A DNA stretch of 64,000 nt from positions 17,732,001 to 17,796,000 of the forward strand of contig CAVNZM010000001.1 of the NCBI GenBank assembly GCA_963693365.1, in the 5' to 3' direction. This document shows positions 34,009-45,502 of the stretch, piece by piece; position 1 is the stretch's first letter, and each line of letters starts with the position of its first letter. Position numbers and translations under genes: made by a program. Source of the DNA: Amoebidium appalachense. Lineage: Eukaryota; Ichthyosporea. The notes beneath the pieces are model-generated. The model saw nothing but the letters and a program-made list of their open reading frames with translations, did no database searches and was not told the origin of the DNA.

Positions 34009-36139
34009 TTTTTTTTTTCTTTTTTTTTTTTTTCTTTTTTTTTTCTTTTTTTTTCTTCTTTTGACTGGATTTATCCGGCGGAAAGATATGCAAGTATGCA
34101 CGGCATACTGAGAAGACAAATAAAAACTTCATGAGTTATCCAGTAACAAGTGCATACTGAGATACCTGAACACTGTGTGAAAATCATATAAATACTCAAT
34201 GTGACGACCAACAGAATTCAACAAAAAGTCTAAAGTGGTCACATTGCCAGCCAGTGTAGCAGACACCCGTAGGGAAAGAGGTAAAACGCGACATAAAAAC
34301 TCACACCTATCAACATGCTTGCGATTAAAAAGTTCAGCACAAAAGTGGCACCAGCGGCGATGGAAACAAAAATTACAACGCCACTGCACAACTTCCCAGG
34401 CAAGATCAACATCAGAGCACCATACAGACTTATCTACTAGGGTGGTATCCATACGTACAGCAGGAGAAATATATCCTGCCAAAGCTCCCAAAAAGCGATA
34501 ATGATCAGTACGGTGTTGCCTAAGGAACATAACACATGCCGACTGAGTTTTACCTTTGATTTCCCTATCAGAACGAGAAGGAAACTTATACTGCGTATGG
34601 TAATAACGCGAAAGGCAGGAAAAAACAGGAAGAGAAAAGAAAGAGGGAGTGAGATAGCGAGAGGAAGAATCAGGTTGAAAGAGGGTAGGCTGAGGACATT
34701 CAGAAGTAGCGTTGGTGAATCGGGGGGGAAGAGGGATGGAGGGGGGGGGGGGGGGGAAAGAAAGCATAAAGAGGGTGACCATCAGGTATCCTAACTAATT
34801 GAAAACAAAAACGAAGAGACAATTCCTCCATATGACAAACAGCAGACGACAATCCAAACATACTGATTAAGGGAGGCACAAACCGAGTACGAAACAAAGT
34901 GCGCAGCGCAGTACCCTGAAAATCGTCGAACTCTTTCAGCGCCACGGCCGCCTCGCGAGGTGGGGCGCAGGCCAATAGCGGAAGCCCATATTGGAAAGTC
35001 GGCCGTAAAAAAGTTTTATAGTAGAGAAGAAGGTTCGCAGGATGGATCACAGACTCCCGTTGAAACATATTTGACACGATGTGAAGCTTACCCTTCGCAC
35101 GAGCGATCCGTGCCGTGAGGAGCTTGCGGAAATCAATACCCTGTGCAGTAAAAGGAATACCCAAATAGTCAAAGGTGCTCTGAACAGGAATAGGAAGACC
35201 GGCCAATCGAAAGGAAGCGTTTTTCGAAAAAGCAGCACACTTTGCAATTCCGGCTGTCATGAGATTCTCGGTGCACCATTGATCCACCTGACGAAGCATC
35301 TGGTGCATGACATCTTCGGTTAAGGAACAAAGAACAATATCGTCCGCAAAAAGGAGACCCGGTACACGGCGGGTATGCAGTTGGCCAAAGGGTTCGAGGG
35401 CGCAGGCTAAATCGTCAATGAAAACGTCAAACAACAACGGACTCAGGAGGGACCTTTGCAGAAGACCCCGAGAACAAGAAAACCCGGGCGTTAATGTTCC
35501 ATTGACCGCCGCTCGTCCGCGAGTGGTATCGAACAGCGCTTGCAGAAGACGGCCAAAGGGGGCTGGTAAGCCCCGCATAGCTAGCTTATGCCATAACAAA
35601 CCAGTGGGTACGGTGTCGTAGGCGTTCTTAAGGTCGATGAAGACAACGTGCGGAGAGCCAGAAGTAATGGATTCATGGAGTAACAGGCTGTGGGTATAAC
35701 ACGAATAGGCATGACGAAAGCCCCCTTGAAGGGAAGAAAGACGGAACACGGCGTTTAGAGAATCGTCGGTGTTAAACGCGCGAAGCATGCAACCCTCGAA
35801 GAGCCGACGAAAAACGTTGGTAAGTGTGACGGGACGAAAGTCGTTAATGACCCCCTGCGATACCTTCTTACGAACGGGCGTAACGATTGTGTCAAGCCAC
35901 GAATTTGGAATAAACCCGAGTTCGAAAAAAGCCGAAAAAAACTCACTAAGAAGGACAGCAAAAGGTGGGGGCGGGGGGGGCTCTGCACGATTACGGGGCG
36001 GAAGCACGGGAGAAAGAACCTTGAAAAGCACGGGAGGAAGAGCATCCGGCCCGCACGCTTTGCGGGGTTTTAACGCCCGTATAGCACCAAAAACAGCCGA
36101 AGAGTTGAAATAACTGTGAAAAGTGCCCGGGAACGATCG
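34009..36139 (-). mobile_element. 5'-truncated non-LTR (LINE-type) retrotransposon inserted in a tandem array
   Basis: The element reads on the minus strand. Its 3' end is an A-rich tail (T-rich on the plus strand at 34009-34062). Its 5' end at 36139 joins directly to array sequence. A 7-bp target-site duplication GTATACC flanks it (34002-34008 and 36140-36146). It carries a reverse transcriptase but no endonuclease, as expected of 5' truncation during target-primed reverse transcription. Confidence 0.88.
34129..36139 (-). pseudogene. Reverse transcriptase with C-terminal CCHC finger, frameshifted and 5' truncated
   Basis: The minus-strand frame starting at the insertion boundary encodes the RT fingers and palm: NDFRPVTLTNVFRRLFE, motif A FIDLKNAYDTV, motif B GLLQRSLLSPLLF, motif C LLFADDIVLC, motif D region, and YLGIPF. 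The frame breaks in the C/G homopolymer at 34739-34756. The shifted frame continues to a stop at 34129 and contains a CX2CX7HX3C finger typical of the LINE C-terminus. Motif B has QR where the family has QG. The apparent Met start upstream comes from the array, not the element. Confidence 0.88.
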
Positions 36140-36700
36140 GTATACCCCTTGTGTATCTCTGGTGTTTTCAGGATACTCGAGATATGACAAATGTATTTCT
36201 TGTATTTCTCAGGTGTTTAAAGGATATGCTAGATATGACAGAGCTATCATAGTATACCCCTTGTTTATCTCTGGTGTTTTCAGGAGACTCGAGATATGAC
36301 AAATGTATTTCTTGTATATCTCAGGTGTTTACAGGATATGCTAGATATGACAGAGCTATCACAGTATACCCCTTGTGTATCTCTGGTGTTTCAGGATACT
36401 CGAGATATGACAGGGCAATCATAGTGTATTCCTTGTATTTCTCTTTGGTGTTTACGGGATATGCTAGATATGACAGAGCTATCATGGTATACCCCTTGTT
36501 TATCTCTGGTTTTTTTGGGATATGCCGGATATGACAAAGCAATCATAGGGTGATTCTTCTATATCTCAGGTGTTTCTGAGATATGCGAGCTATGACAGAG
36601 CGATTATGGTATATCTCTGGTATATCTCTGGTGTGTTCGGGATTTGCTAGTAATGACAGAGCTATCATAGTGTGTTTCTTGTATATTACTGGTGCCTTCA
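36140..36700. repeat. Tandem array, right part
   Basis: At least eight imperfect units of about 57 nt (GATATGACAGAGCTATCATA / GTATACCCCTTGTTTATCTC). It is the continuation of the array at 33870-34008. Confidence 0.88.
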
Positions 36701-37053
36701 GGGTGGGGGGGAGCAGGGTGGAGGGGTGGGGGGTGGGGGGAGGGGGGGGGGGGGGGGGGGGGGGAGATGTGCACGTGTGTAAGTAGCTCTGTAGGTGTGC
36801 TTGAAGGACGAAGGAGACTGAATGAGGAATATAGGGGAGGGAGGGAACGGAGAAGGCCTGGGCAGAGGAGGAGGGAGGGGGGGAGGGAGAGGGGGGGGGG
36901 GAGGCGAGAGATGGTCTGTGTGCACGAACGACAGAGCTGTGAAGAGAAAAGGAGTGAAAAGGGGCAGTTTTTTTTGTTTTTTTTTCCCGGGGGGGGGGGG
37001 GGGGGGAGGGAGGGGGAGGGGGGGGGGGGGGGGGGGGGGGGGGAAGGGGGTTA

Positions 37054-37850
37054 GCACAGAGAGGAAATATAGAGGCGGCGATGAGAATGCTGGGGAGACC
37101 AGGTGAGGTACGTTGGTGGGGACCGGGTGGACCAGGTGGGGACCCTTGCTCATTTCAAGTGTGTTTGTGTCAGTTTTGTCACAATGATTATTTTAGTTAA
37201 TTATTGTTTTTGTTTTTATTTTTTATTTTATTATTATCAGGGGGGGGGGGGGGGTTATTTATTGTTTTTATTTTATTTTTTATTTTTATTATCATCATCG
37301 GGGGGGGGGGGGGGGGGGGGAGGGGGGGAAGGGGGGAGGGGGAAGGGGGGAGGGGGTGGCACGGAGAGGAGATATGGAGCCGGCAATGAGAATGCTGGGG
37401 AGACAAGGGAGGTGCGTTGGTGGGGACCGGGTGGACCAGGTGGGGACCCTCGCTCATTTCAAGTGTGTGTGTGTCAGTTTTGTATTATTTTAGTTATTTA
37501 CTGTTTTTGTTTTTGTTTTTTATTTTCTTATTATCAGGGGGGGGGGGGGGTAGGGGTAATTTAATGTTTTTTAATTACTTTTTATTTTTATTATCATCAG
37601 GAGGGGGAAGGGGGGGAGGGGGGGGGGGGGGGGCGGGTTGGCACAGAGAGGAGATATAGAGGCGGCGATGAGAATGCTGGGGAGACAAGGGAGGAGAGTT
37701 GGTGGGGACCGGGTGGACCAGGTGGGGACCCTCGCTCATTTCAAGTGTGTTTGTGTCAGTTGTGTATTATCTAAGTTATTTACTGTTTTTATTTTTATCT
37801 TTTATTTTTTTTATTATCAGGGAGGGGGGGGGGGGGGAGGGGGGAGGGGG
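37054..37850 (+). repeat. Three-copy tandem repeat of about 280-300 bp
   Basis: Units start at about 37054, 37358 and 37639 with GAGAGGA(A/G)ATATAGAGGCGG, run through GGGACCGGGTGGACCAGGTG and CATTTCAAGTGTGTTTGTGT, then TTATTTT-rich sequence and poly-G. The neighbouring 36701-37053 and 37851-38000 are G-rich low complexity. No gene. Confidence 0.88.
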
Positions 37851-37944
37851 GGGGGCGTGGGGGGTTCCTTTTTTTTAGAGGGGGGAAAAAAGGGTGGGTG
37901 GGAGTGGAGATGGGGGTGGGGTGGGGGTGGGGTGGTGTCTGTGT

Positions 37945-37988
<44 letters not shown>

Positions 37989-38327
37989 GGGGGGGGGGTC
38001 AGGTCATGAATAGTGTAAACGGGAACATGAATTGTGCGGTAATGGGCATACCTCATGATGTATATGCCCCACCGTGACACCTGTATTATGCATAAATTGT
38101 ATATTTCATGTGTTGCTGTAAAGCGCTTTGATTTATTATTCAAAGGTTATCGTAGTATACGAACTAATATACAAAATTACATATTGAAGGCATTACTACC
38201 AATTCTACTCTAGCAATGTTTTATAACTACTACCTATCATGGCTCTACCATAGTTTCTAAATCTTTCTTTCTACGGCGATTTGTGCACGTATTGTTACAA
38301 CAACCTAAACATTTCGTAAACAATATT

Positions 38328-39257
38328 TCACGGGCTAATCCAAAACGCATAACCCTCGGTACAACCGCCCTCCTCGTAACGCGCGGGTACTCTCGTGTCC
38401 CACAACACCTGTCCGATTGCGTCAACAATAACCAAATTTCCGTTGGGGCTCATGATCGCATACGCTCCGGTGGGAGTGGGTGGGGTAGACTGCCACAGAA
38501 TGTTGTTGGGGTGTTTGCTGGAATATAGTCTCAGACCCCCCTGCTGAAATTCCATGCGGAGAGTATCTGTGCTAATGGACGGCCACTGGTTTGCTGTGTT
38601 GAGCGCCCAAACCGCAAGGGGGGGCTGTACACTATCTTCCGAAATTACAACATTTTGGTCTGGTTGAATGCGAAGGGCGTAGTCACATCCACCATACAGG
38701 CCAGTAAAAGGCGTAATAAAACCCCCCTCCCCCAAAATCGATTGGGGATATTGGGCAACATACCCGCCGATATCGACACGGTCTCTACTGCTCACACCGT
38801 CTACTGTTGTCGTCAATGAGGAATCACGCCCCAAGGCCAAAGGAGCAGGGTTGTAATCGAGTGGCTTTGGACCTGGCTTTTGGACAGCCGTTACCTTGGT
38901 AGACGTCTTAACGGTAGGATCCGGTGTTACAGGGTTAAAGCTGGGGATTGGTTCAGCCTGGGTATTGGAGCTCACAGGTGGAGGGACATCCCATGGCCAA
39001 GACATGGGTACGTCCGGTAGGGTTGAAGCGACTGAAACACTAGGGTCGGTGACAGGTTGCTGATTTTCGGGCACAGAGTTCGATACCGTGGGTGGGTTGG
39101 TGGGTAATTGCAAGGAAGATACATCACTTGATGCAGCGACGTAAGTACTTTCAGGAGAGAGTGTGTCTGGGGTGGTAAGTGTGCTGGTGATGTCGATTGG
39201 GTAGCCTAGTGCACACGGCGCAAGTGTCAGAAGTGTACACAACCGAAACGGCGCCAT
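38328..39257 (-). CDS. Secreted protein with C-terminal bulb-type (mannose-binding) lectin-like domain
   Basis: A 309-aa single-exon frame. A signal peptide (MAPFRLCTLLTLAPCALG) leads into a Ser/Thr/Pro-rich linker of about 140 residues, then a beta-prism-like C-terminal part. That part carries ALRIQPDQNVVISED, LRMEFQQGGLRLYSS, ILWQS, MSPNGNLVIVDAIGQVLWDT, which are degenerate versions of the QxDxNxVxY repeats of B-lectins. The carbohydrate-binding residues are imperfect, so binding is uncertain. An A/T-rich TATA-like element (minus-strand TATTTAAAG near 39293) lies about 40 nt before the ATG. Spacer 38001-38327 holds no gene. Confidence 0.75.
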   Translation of the reverse strand: MAPFRLCTLLTLAPCALGYPIDITSTLTTPDTLSPESTYVAASSDVSSLQLPTNPPTVSNSVPENQQPVTDPSVSVASTLPDVPMSWPWDVPPPVSSNTQAEPIPSFNPVTPDPTVKTSTKVTAVQKPGPKPLDYNPAPLALGRDSSLTTTVDGVSSRDRVDIGGYVAQYPQSILGEGGFITPFTGLYGGCDYALRIQPDQNVVISEDSVQPPLAVWALNTANQWPSISTDTLRMEFQQGGLRLYSSKHPNNILWQSTPPTPTGAYAIMSPNGNLVIVDAIGQVLWDTRVPARYEEGGCTEGYAFWISP

Positions 39258-40415
39258 CTTGTGTGAATATATTTATTGAACAACGAGCAACTTTAAATAG
39301 TAGGAGTTGAAGTGGTCGAATGGGTGAATTGGAAACAGAAGCGTTGTAGCACCTAATAATCGGGACACAAGGTAAGGGCCAAAAAAAGGATAATCATTGA
39401 CTGAAAGAACTTTAGTGCTGCAGATATTTGTGCCGACCTCTGTATGTTGGAAATCAGAGCTGTCGGTTTTCTGACTCTTGAATGCTGTTGGTATTTACGC
39501 CTATGATGTGAGTGCTATATTTGGAGCCTGTCGGTGTCTTATACTAAGCGATTGCTTTTGCTTTTTGTGCAACCGACCGAGGTGAACCAATTCCATGTTG
39601 CTCTTTATATAGAGATGGGGGTGTCGAGGACAACCAATCAGACCCAATATATTGTTTGTAGTACATTCACATTCCACGTTCAAGTGCACATGGTGCAGTC
39701 ATGTGACTCATGTCCGTACCCGACCGTTCTTATTGGTAATAAAACACGCACCGCTCCGTGACACCGGGACCCTATAATCTTGAGAATAGTTATTGCTAGC
39801 AAACGTGTACTGTGATACTATATTTTATATAAAAACTATTTTCAAATCCGCTAATGATACTACATATATGCATTAAAGATCAGTCGACCTTTATAATGCT
39901 ATCTCGCTGGGCGGCAGAGACCCTGATGTCATGCTTGCGCAAGTCGATTCTGCCAATCACGCATTGCGGGCAGTGAGCAGTTGTTGCCGCCGGTTAGCGC
40001 CGCTACAGCTTTGCACTCCAACACTAACAGTGGACTCAATGGGCTAATTGCAACGTTTCATGTTTTGTTTTTTTGCATGGAACCGTTGCTAACATAGAGG
40101 TGACACGTGTGTCTTTTGCCTATCTTACACTTGAGGCGAAACGTTCCAGGGCTCATTATTTTCAGCTCATAGTGTTAGGATCGTAGAAATTTTGCGAGTT
40201 GGTGGCCGGGAGCCATTAAGAGTCACCCATATTTTGGAAGGTGACCTGGAGCATATGGAGTAGAGCAGATGAGTAGAGCCCTGAGTTGTGTCCTTACCAA
40301 GAGCACGCGTTACAAACCACTGAGCCTAGCTCGACCTCCTATTCCGATGCCAGCCGGTTACCATTTCAGCAGTACCAAAGTGTTCTCATTCTGACACTAT
40401 GGTTCAGGGTAGGAG

Positions 40416-40456
<41 letters not shown>

Positions 40457-40845
40457 TTGTGAATCGCAAATGAAATTACTCCCCCCCCCCCCCCCCCCCC
40501 CCCCCCCCACCACCACCACCAAGCACAAAAAAAAAAAAAAAGAAAAAAAAAGATTAAAGAAAACACAGGCACACACACGACAAAAATCTGGTCTATTGAA
40601 GCTACTTTATATAAAGTCCAGTCCCCGGCTCTGTGTCTATTGACACAAAAACCCCCATCTACAAAGAGATTTGAGCTATTCCTCCTCCGTCGTGGCAGTG
40701 ATACTGCCATGTGTGTACATATGCCTCGTTATGTAGTACATGCACGTGCGTGCGCGAACACACCGGGCACACACCACGATTACCACTCACGTGCACCATA
40801 TGACATGTGTACCTACACTCAACCACCCACGTACACGCACTCGTG

Positions 40846-40876
<31 letters not shown>

Positions 40877-41893
40877 GAAAATAACCCTACAGACCTGCAC
40901 GTGCACGTGTACACAGTCTACCTGGAAAAGCAAAAAACGGTTGGCTTACTGTGGCAAAGTGCCACAGTGCACCTCCCCACCTGTTATTTTGTGTGGGTAA
41001 ACGGAGAAGCAGAGAGCACAGATGGGTGTTATGTAAAACACAACACAAAGACACACGGGAAAAACACAACCGGAGAGGAGGAACGATTTCTGGAACCATA
41101 GGAAGTGAATACGACTGCTTCTGATTTATTTCAAGATGAGGTCCCTTTTATACTTGGGAATGTGAAACGATAAACCAATCAAAAGAATGAAAACTATGAG
41201 TGTAAAATATATCGAATAAAATGTCTGTCGACATTTAGAATATAAAACTCAATCCTCCAATGAAAGAAACTTCTAATAAAAGCACGGAAACATTTATTAA
41301 AATGAAACCACTTATGTAACTATTAATTCATAACATATATTTATACATGTTCTTATCATAACACGTCTAAATATAATTATTCCTAATAGTTGAAGAACAT
41401 AGCACAATGCTACGTCGTGGGAAAGAAATGAGAAAGGAATGTAAGTTACTATATTTGGGAAAATACAAACGAGATATGATTGGATGACATATATAGATTT
41501 TGACGCAAACGACAATACGTGTGCGCGAGCTAAGTATGTCGATACGTACACAGATCTAAGATGTCGTGTACACGGAAACGGAAAAGAAAGAAAGAAATGA
41601 AGAAAGGAAAAAGGAAACAAACTACAACAACTAATAAATAAATACCAAACTCAACTTCTAAGTCTTGCTGAGAATTAAGTGAAGATGACACCACCGCCTC
41701 CCACGGTGCTTCTTACACACTTGCATGTGCACCAGTCATTACATATGCATAATTACACAGCCCACTGAGACGTCAGGCCCTGAGCGGATGGGCAACCATG
41801 GCCATGATGACCCCCTCCCCCCCCGCCCTCCTAGGCCTCCCCCCCCCCCCCCCCCCCCCCCCATATATACGAGGCATACTCTTTATGTGTGAT
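39258..41893. other. Intergenic region
   Basis: No protein gene recognised. It contains the promoter of the lectin-like gene, two poly-C blocks (40412-40453, 40482-40508), a possible tRNA-derived SINE remnant (40270-40350), CA/CG-rich sequence at 40740-40915, and AT-rich sequence from 41100. Its end (41871-41893, GCATACTCTTTATGTGTGAT) resembles the head of the C-tailed dispersed repeat. Confidence 0.6.
40270..40350 (-). repeat. Possible tRNA-derived SINE remnant
   Basis: On the minus strand GGCTCAGTGG looks like a pol III A box in a D-arm context and is followed by GCTCTTGGTAAGGACACAAC. The B box is degenerate. Only a remnant, no clear cloverleaf. Confidence 0.3.
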
Positions 41894-41898
41894 GAGTT

Positions 41899-42378
41899 TG
41901 TAAACAGTTGGACTAGTTAGGATAAGGCAGAGTACAACTGAATCAAAATAAAGACAGAGAACGGGTAGAAAGGCACACGCGGCCAGGTTGCTTTTACTAT
42001 GGGCCGACTCAGTCTGTCTCAGACTTCACTGATGTGATCCCCGTACTGGGACGGCTTTCTTATATAGCCCCCAGGTTTCGGATCAAGGCCCAGGATTGGT
42101 TCATCCGCGGCCAGCGCGGGTGGCAACATGCCATTCGTGATTCTGGTGCGGTCCGAGCCAGTCAGACCTTTGTCCTATTTATGCAAACCTCTTATTGGTT
42201 CACTTCGTTTATGTGGTATGCAGCTGAAGAACCATATATGGTTCAATTCTTAGGTCAGAGTGAGTCCTATTGGTGCGGACATAATATTTATGTGATATTC
42301 ATGACAAAGCACGAATCGTGTGCTAGTAGATCACATTCTTTAGTAAACATGTACAGTTCATGTGTACAGTTGTTTACA
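41899..42378 (-). repeat. 3' LTR (element orientation)
   Basis: 480 bp, no difference from the 5' LTR seen on reading both through. Bounded on its outer side by the GAGTT duplication. Confidence 0.93.
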
Positions 42379-42389
42379 CTCCCCCCCTT
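42379..42389 (-). other. Polypurine tract
   Basis: Minus-strand AAGGGGGGGAG immediately before the 3' LTR, the expected plus-strand primer site. Just inside it a perfect 11-bp stem (AGCCTGGTGGT / ACCACCAGGCT, 42396-42433) could form in the RNA. Confidence 0.85.
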
Positions 42390-45003
42390 GTCGGGAGCCT
42401 GGTGGTGTCGTTAGACAAGCAAACCACCAGGCTGAGAGGCGATAAACAACCTTCAGCGAGAATTCTTGTGTGTGCCGAGCTGCTGGACAGAACAGAGCAA
42501 GGACGGTGGAATAGAGTTGTGCACGTCTATGAGCACTTCTTCATTTGCCAAAACGTAAATTCATGCAGCATTCTTCTGTGATTTCATTTTCGTGGCGAAG
42601 ATTGTTGCAGAGTGTGCGTGCGAATAATTCGCTAAGCCTTCGTCTCTGTGCTTGGCTTTTCTGTAGAAGTAGTATTTTCCTTTTTGGGAATTTTTCCTTT
42701 TTAGGATACTCCCGCAGATTCGTTTTCAATTGCGAGTAATTTGGTTGTGTGGATGAATGATCATACCAAACATTCGATAATGAATATAACTCGAGCCTTA
42801 GGTCACTTCGTAGCTCAGGTAGTGGTGGATAGCTTCAAGGCTTAGCCACTGCTCCTTATCCCGGTTCTACCATAAGACTGTAAGGCGAGTCACCATGGCC
42901 GGAAAAGCCACTTCTTTCATGAACAAAGAGCACTTCTTTCCTTTCAGCTTTAACCCTGCATCATCGGAGCTGGGAAAAACAGAATAAAAATGCCCAAGTG
43001 TTCTTCGTTGGGCGACATAAAGAAATATATCACCCGTCAGAACCAGTAAAAGCCCGGTTCATAATTCATAAGAAGAGGGTAGGCAAAGCAAGCCTCCTTC
43101 AGAAAACACATGCTTCCATTCGTGAGCAGTTTTCGTATCCCATTTGCCAGCCATTTTCGTTGAGCAGGGGGATTCCAGGCATAATACATTCTTCTGGAGG
43201 CTTGGCCTAAAAAGAAAAGTCGTCGGAGTCGCCCTTTCTTTTGTAAGCAACTTCGTGAGCGCGCTTCGTGTTTTCATATCCTCCAGTGCAGGTCTGGATG
43301 GTGCCCCATCCTCTGCTTCATTTGTAGGTGGCCCTACTGTAGGTTCTGTTCGTTGTGTGGAATACCAAAACCATTCGTATTCGTGGAACTGCTTTGTGCT
43401 GTGCTTTCTTTCGTGTTGGTGTTCATGAAGTTACCCCGTTCACACACCCTACTTCTTACATACATTAGATGTAAGTAGCTGCCTGGTGAGTGTGTGGTTC
43501 GTGTTCGTGGCATTCTTCTGTTCCTTCGTGAGAAGAATATTCGTTTTAGCAGAGGTGCCCAATAAGGCAGCTTGTGGGGTTGTCTCCCGCATGTGCCCAT
43601 TGGTGGGGTATGCCATGCACGTGCTAAATTGTTACAGTGTCATCATATTGCAAGGGAATAACATGGTCACCTCCGTACCAGGGCCTAGTAGGTACACATG
43701 ATGGTCCGATGTGTTAGTCAACAACACCTTGCATTCGTATTCGTATTCGTCTTCCACGTCACTTTCTTCAGTAGTGAAGGAGGGTATTTGTAATTCGAAA
43801 CTGAAAGGCTTCCAGCCAAAATACTGACACTGTATGATGGGGTTGTGAGGGAGCGGTGCCCATACCACATTCTTTTGTTCTGGTGGGGGTGTGCCGGCAG
43901 CTAGTGCAAGGCTTGACAGTGTAATTGGTATGTTACACCGTATTGCCACAGACGGGCATTCACCTTAAAATTCGTACCCAACACCTTCTTTGTTTTTCAC
44001 ATGCATGAACAAAAGTTCTGCATCGACTTTATTACATGCCTTTTGTGCACCAAGAGTGCAAATTCGTTAGGGCGTGGCACCAGGAAGGGCCGCCATACAT
44101 GAGTCAGGCATATGTTCGTAATGTGTTTAGGCATGCCAGCATACATTCATGCGCATGTTGTGCATCCTGGGCGCTAAACTATGGGGCATGCTGTATTCGA
44201 GAACAGCAAGGGATTCGAAGCATGCATGCAACACTACTTTCATAAGATCTTAGGTCCTACATGCTATAGCAACAGCGACTATCTTCTTCGTTAAGTGCAT
44301 TTGTGCTGAAAGTGGCCGTGCATCTGGCTTGCGAGTGTGGACGTGCATGCGGTGGCATGGACACGATGGCAGTGTGCAATAGGGCAATGCACGCAAGGGC
44401 AACGGTTTTATTTTCTTCCTAACATAGAGGGGGCTGTGTGCATTGCAACCCAAGCAGTGTTGTGCATTCGTCCTTTCATTTTCGTATTTCCAGTTCATTT
44501 TGCTTTCGTTTTTCGTTTTTTGTCGTTTGATAACTTCGTTACTTCGTTTTGTTTTCGTGTTGCATTCATTTCGTATTTCCTCTATGCAATCGTTTGTCGT
44601 TAATTCTTTATTTCATTGCGTATTCGTGATGGTTCGTTTTTCGTTGGTTCATTGCTTCGTTAGCAATTCTTTATTCGTTTGTTCATGTATTCGTTGTTTC
44701 GTTGTGTATTCGTTTTTCTTCACATTTTTGATGTGTCGTAGCAAAAGAAGTTTTACATGCTTTCAATTCTTTCCGTGTAGGTGGGCTGGCCACTTCAAAC
44801 TTGTAGGTGTATATATTCTAAGCCGGACAAGGAAAGATGTGCCTATCATCGGGGTAAAAAGGATTGTGATCGGCCATGGGAGATTCTTGAGCTGATTGAA
44901 AGATGTGAGATTCTTGAACTGATTGAAAGATGTGAGATTCGAAGGATGCGAGATTCTTGAACTGCGCGGTCGCCAATGTAAACAGTTGGCAATGTAAAAC
45001 AGT
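42390..45003 (-). other. Internal region of LTR element without recognisable pol
   Basis: In the element sense strand several open frames exist, the longest continuous about 43632-43949 (acidic, EESDVEDEYEYECK) and a Lys/Asn/Glu-rich one from about 44700 to 44250 caused by dense ACGAA repeats. None matches gag or pol motifs known to me. A two-copy tandem GATTGAAAGATGTGAGATTC lies at 44895-44940. Confidence 0.6.
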
Positions 45004-45021
45004 GTCCTGCCGCGGTCGCCA
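45004..45021 (-). other. Primer-binding site, complementary to tRNA-Arg 3' end
   Basis: The plus strand reads GTCCTGCCGCGGTCGCCA. This is the 3' end of a tRNA (T-stem, acceptor, discriminator G, CCA) of the eukaryotic tRNA-Arg type with GACCGCG acceptor. The match length, 18 nt, is the classical PBS size. Confidence 0.85.
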
Positions 45022-45022
45022 A

Positions 45023-45502
45023 TGTAAACAGTTGGACTAGTTAGGATAAGGCAGAGTACAACTGAATCAAAATAAAGACAGAGAACGGGTAGAAAGGCAC
45101 ACGCGGCCAGGTTGCTTTTACTATGGGCCGACTCAGTCTGTCTCAGACTTCACTGATGTGATCCCCGTACTGGGACGGCTTTCTTATATAGCCCCCAGGT
45201 TTCGGATCAAGGCCCAGGATTGGTTCATCCGCGGCCAGCGCGGGTGGCAACATGCCATTCGTGATTCTGGTGCGGTCCGAGCCAGTCAGACCTTTGTCCT
45301 ATTTATGCAAACCTCTTATTGGTTCACTTCGTTTATGTGGTATGCAGCTGAAGAACCATATATGGTTCAATTCTTAGGTCAGAGTGAGTCCTATTGGTGC
45401 GGACATAATATTTATGTGATATTCATGACAAAGCACGAATCGTGTGCTAGTAGATCACATTCTTTAGTAAACATGTACAGTTCATGTGTACAGTTGTTTA
45501 CA
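45023..45502 (-). repeat. 5' LTR (element orientation)
   Basis: 480 bp. The minus strand carries CTATATAAG at 45191-45183, about 310 nt into the LTR, a plausible promoter TATA box. The 128-aa plus-strand open frame over this LTR recurs in the other LTR and is not taken as a gene. Confidence 0.93.

Larger units (their letters stand above)
41899..45502 (-). mobile_element. Complete, very young non-autonomous LTR retrotransposon
   Basis: 3604 bp with two 480-bp LTRs that appear identical (41899-42378, 45023-45502), both starting TGTAAACA and ending TGTTTACA. A 5-bp target duplication GAGTT flanks it (41894-41898, 45503-45507). Orientation is minus: an 18-nt primer-binding site lies one nucleotide inside the right LTR, and a polypurine tract directly precedes the left LTR. 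The 2.64-kb interior has no recognisable gag, protease, RT or integrase, so it must move with enzymes from another element (LARD/TRIM type). Confidence 0.93.

Noticed and set aside
34700-36190. Met start of the RT frame at 36190
   Set aside because: The first codons come from the tandem array outside the insertion boundary at 36139.
42034-42414. 126-128-codon frame repeated at 45158-45544
   Set aside because: It lies within the two LTRs on the strand opposite to the element; duplication reflects LTR identity, not two genes.
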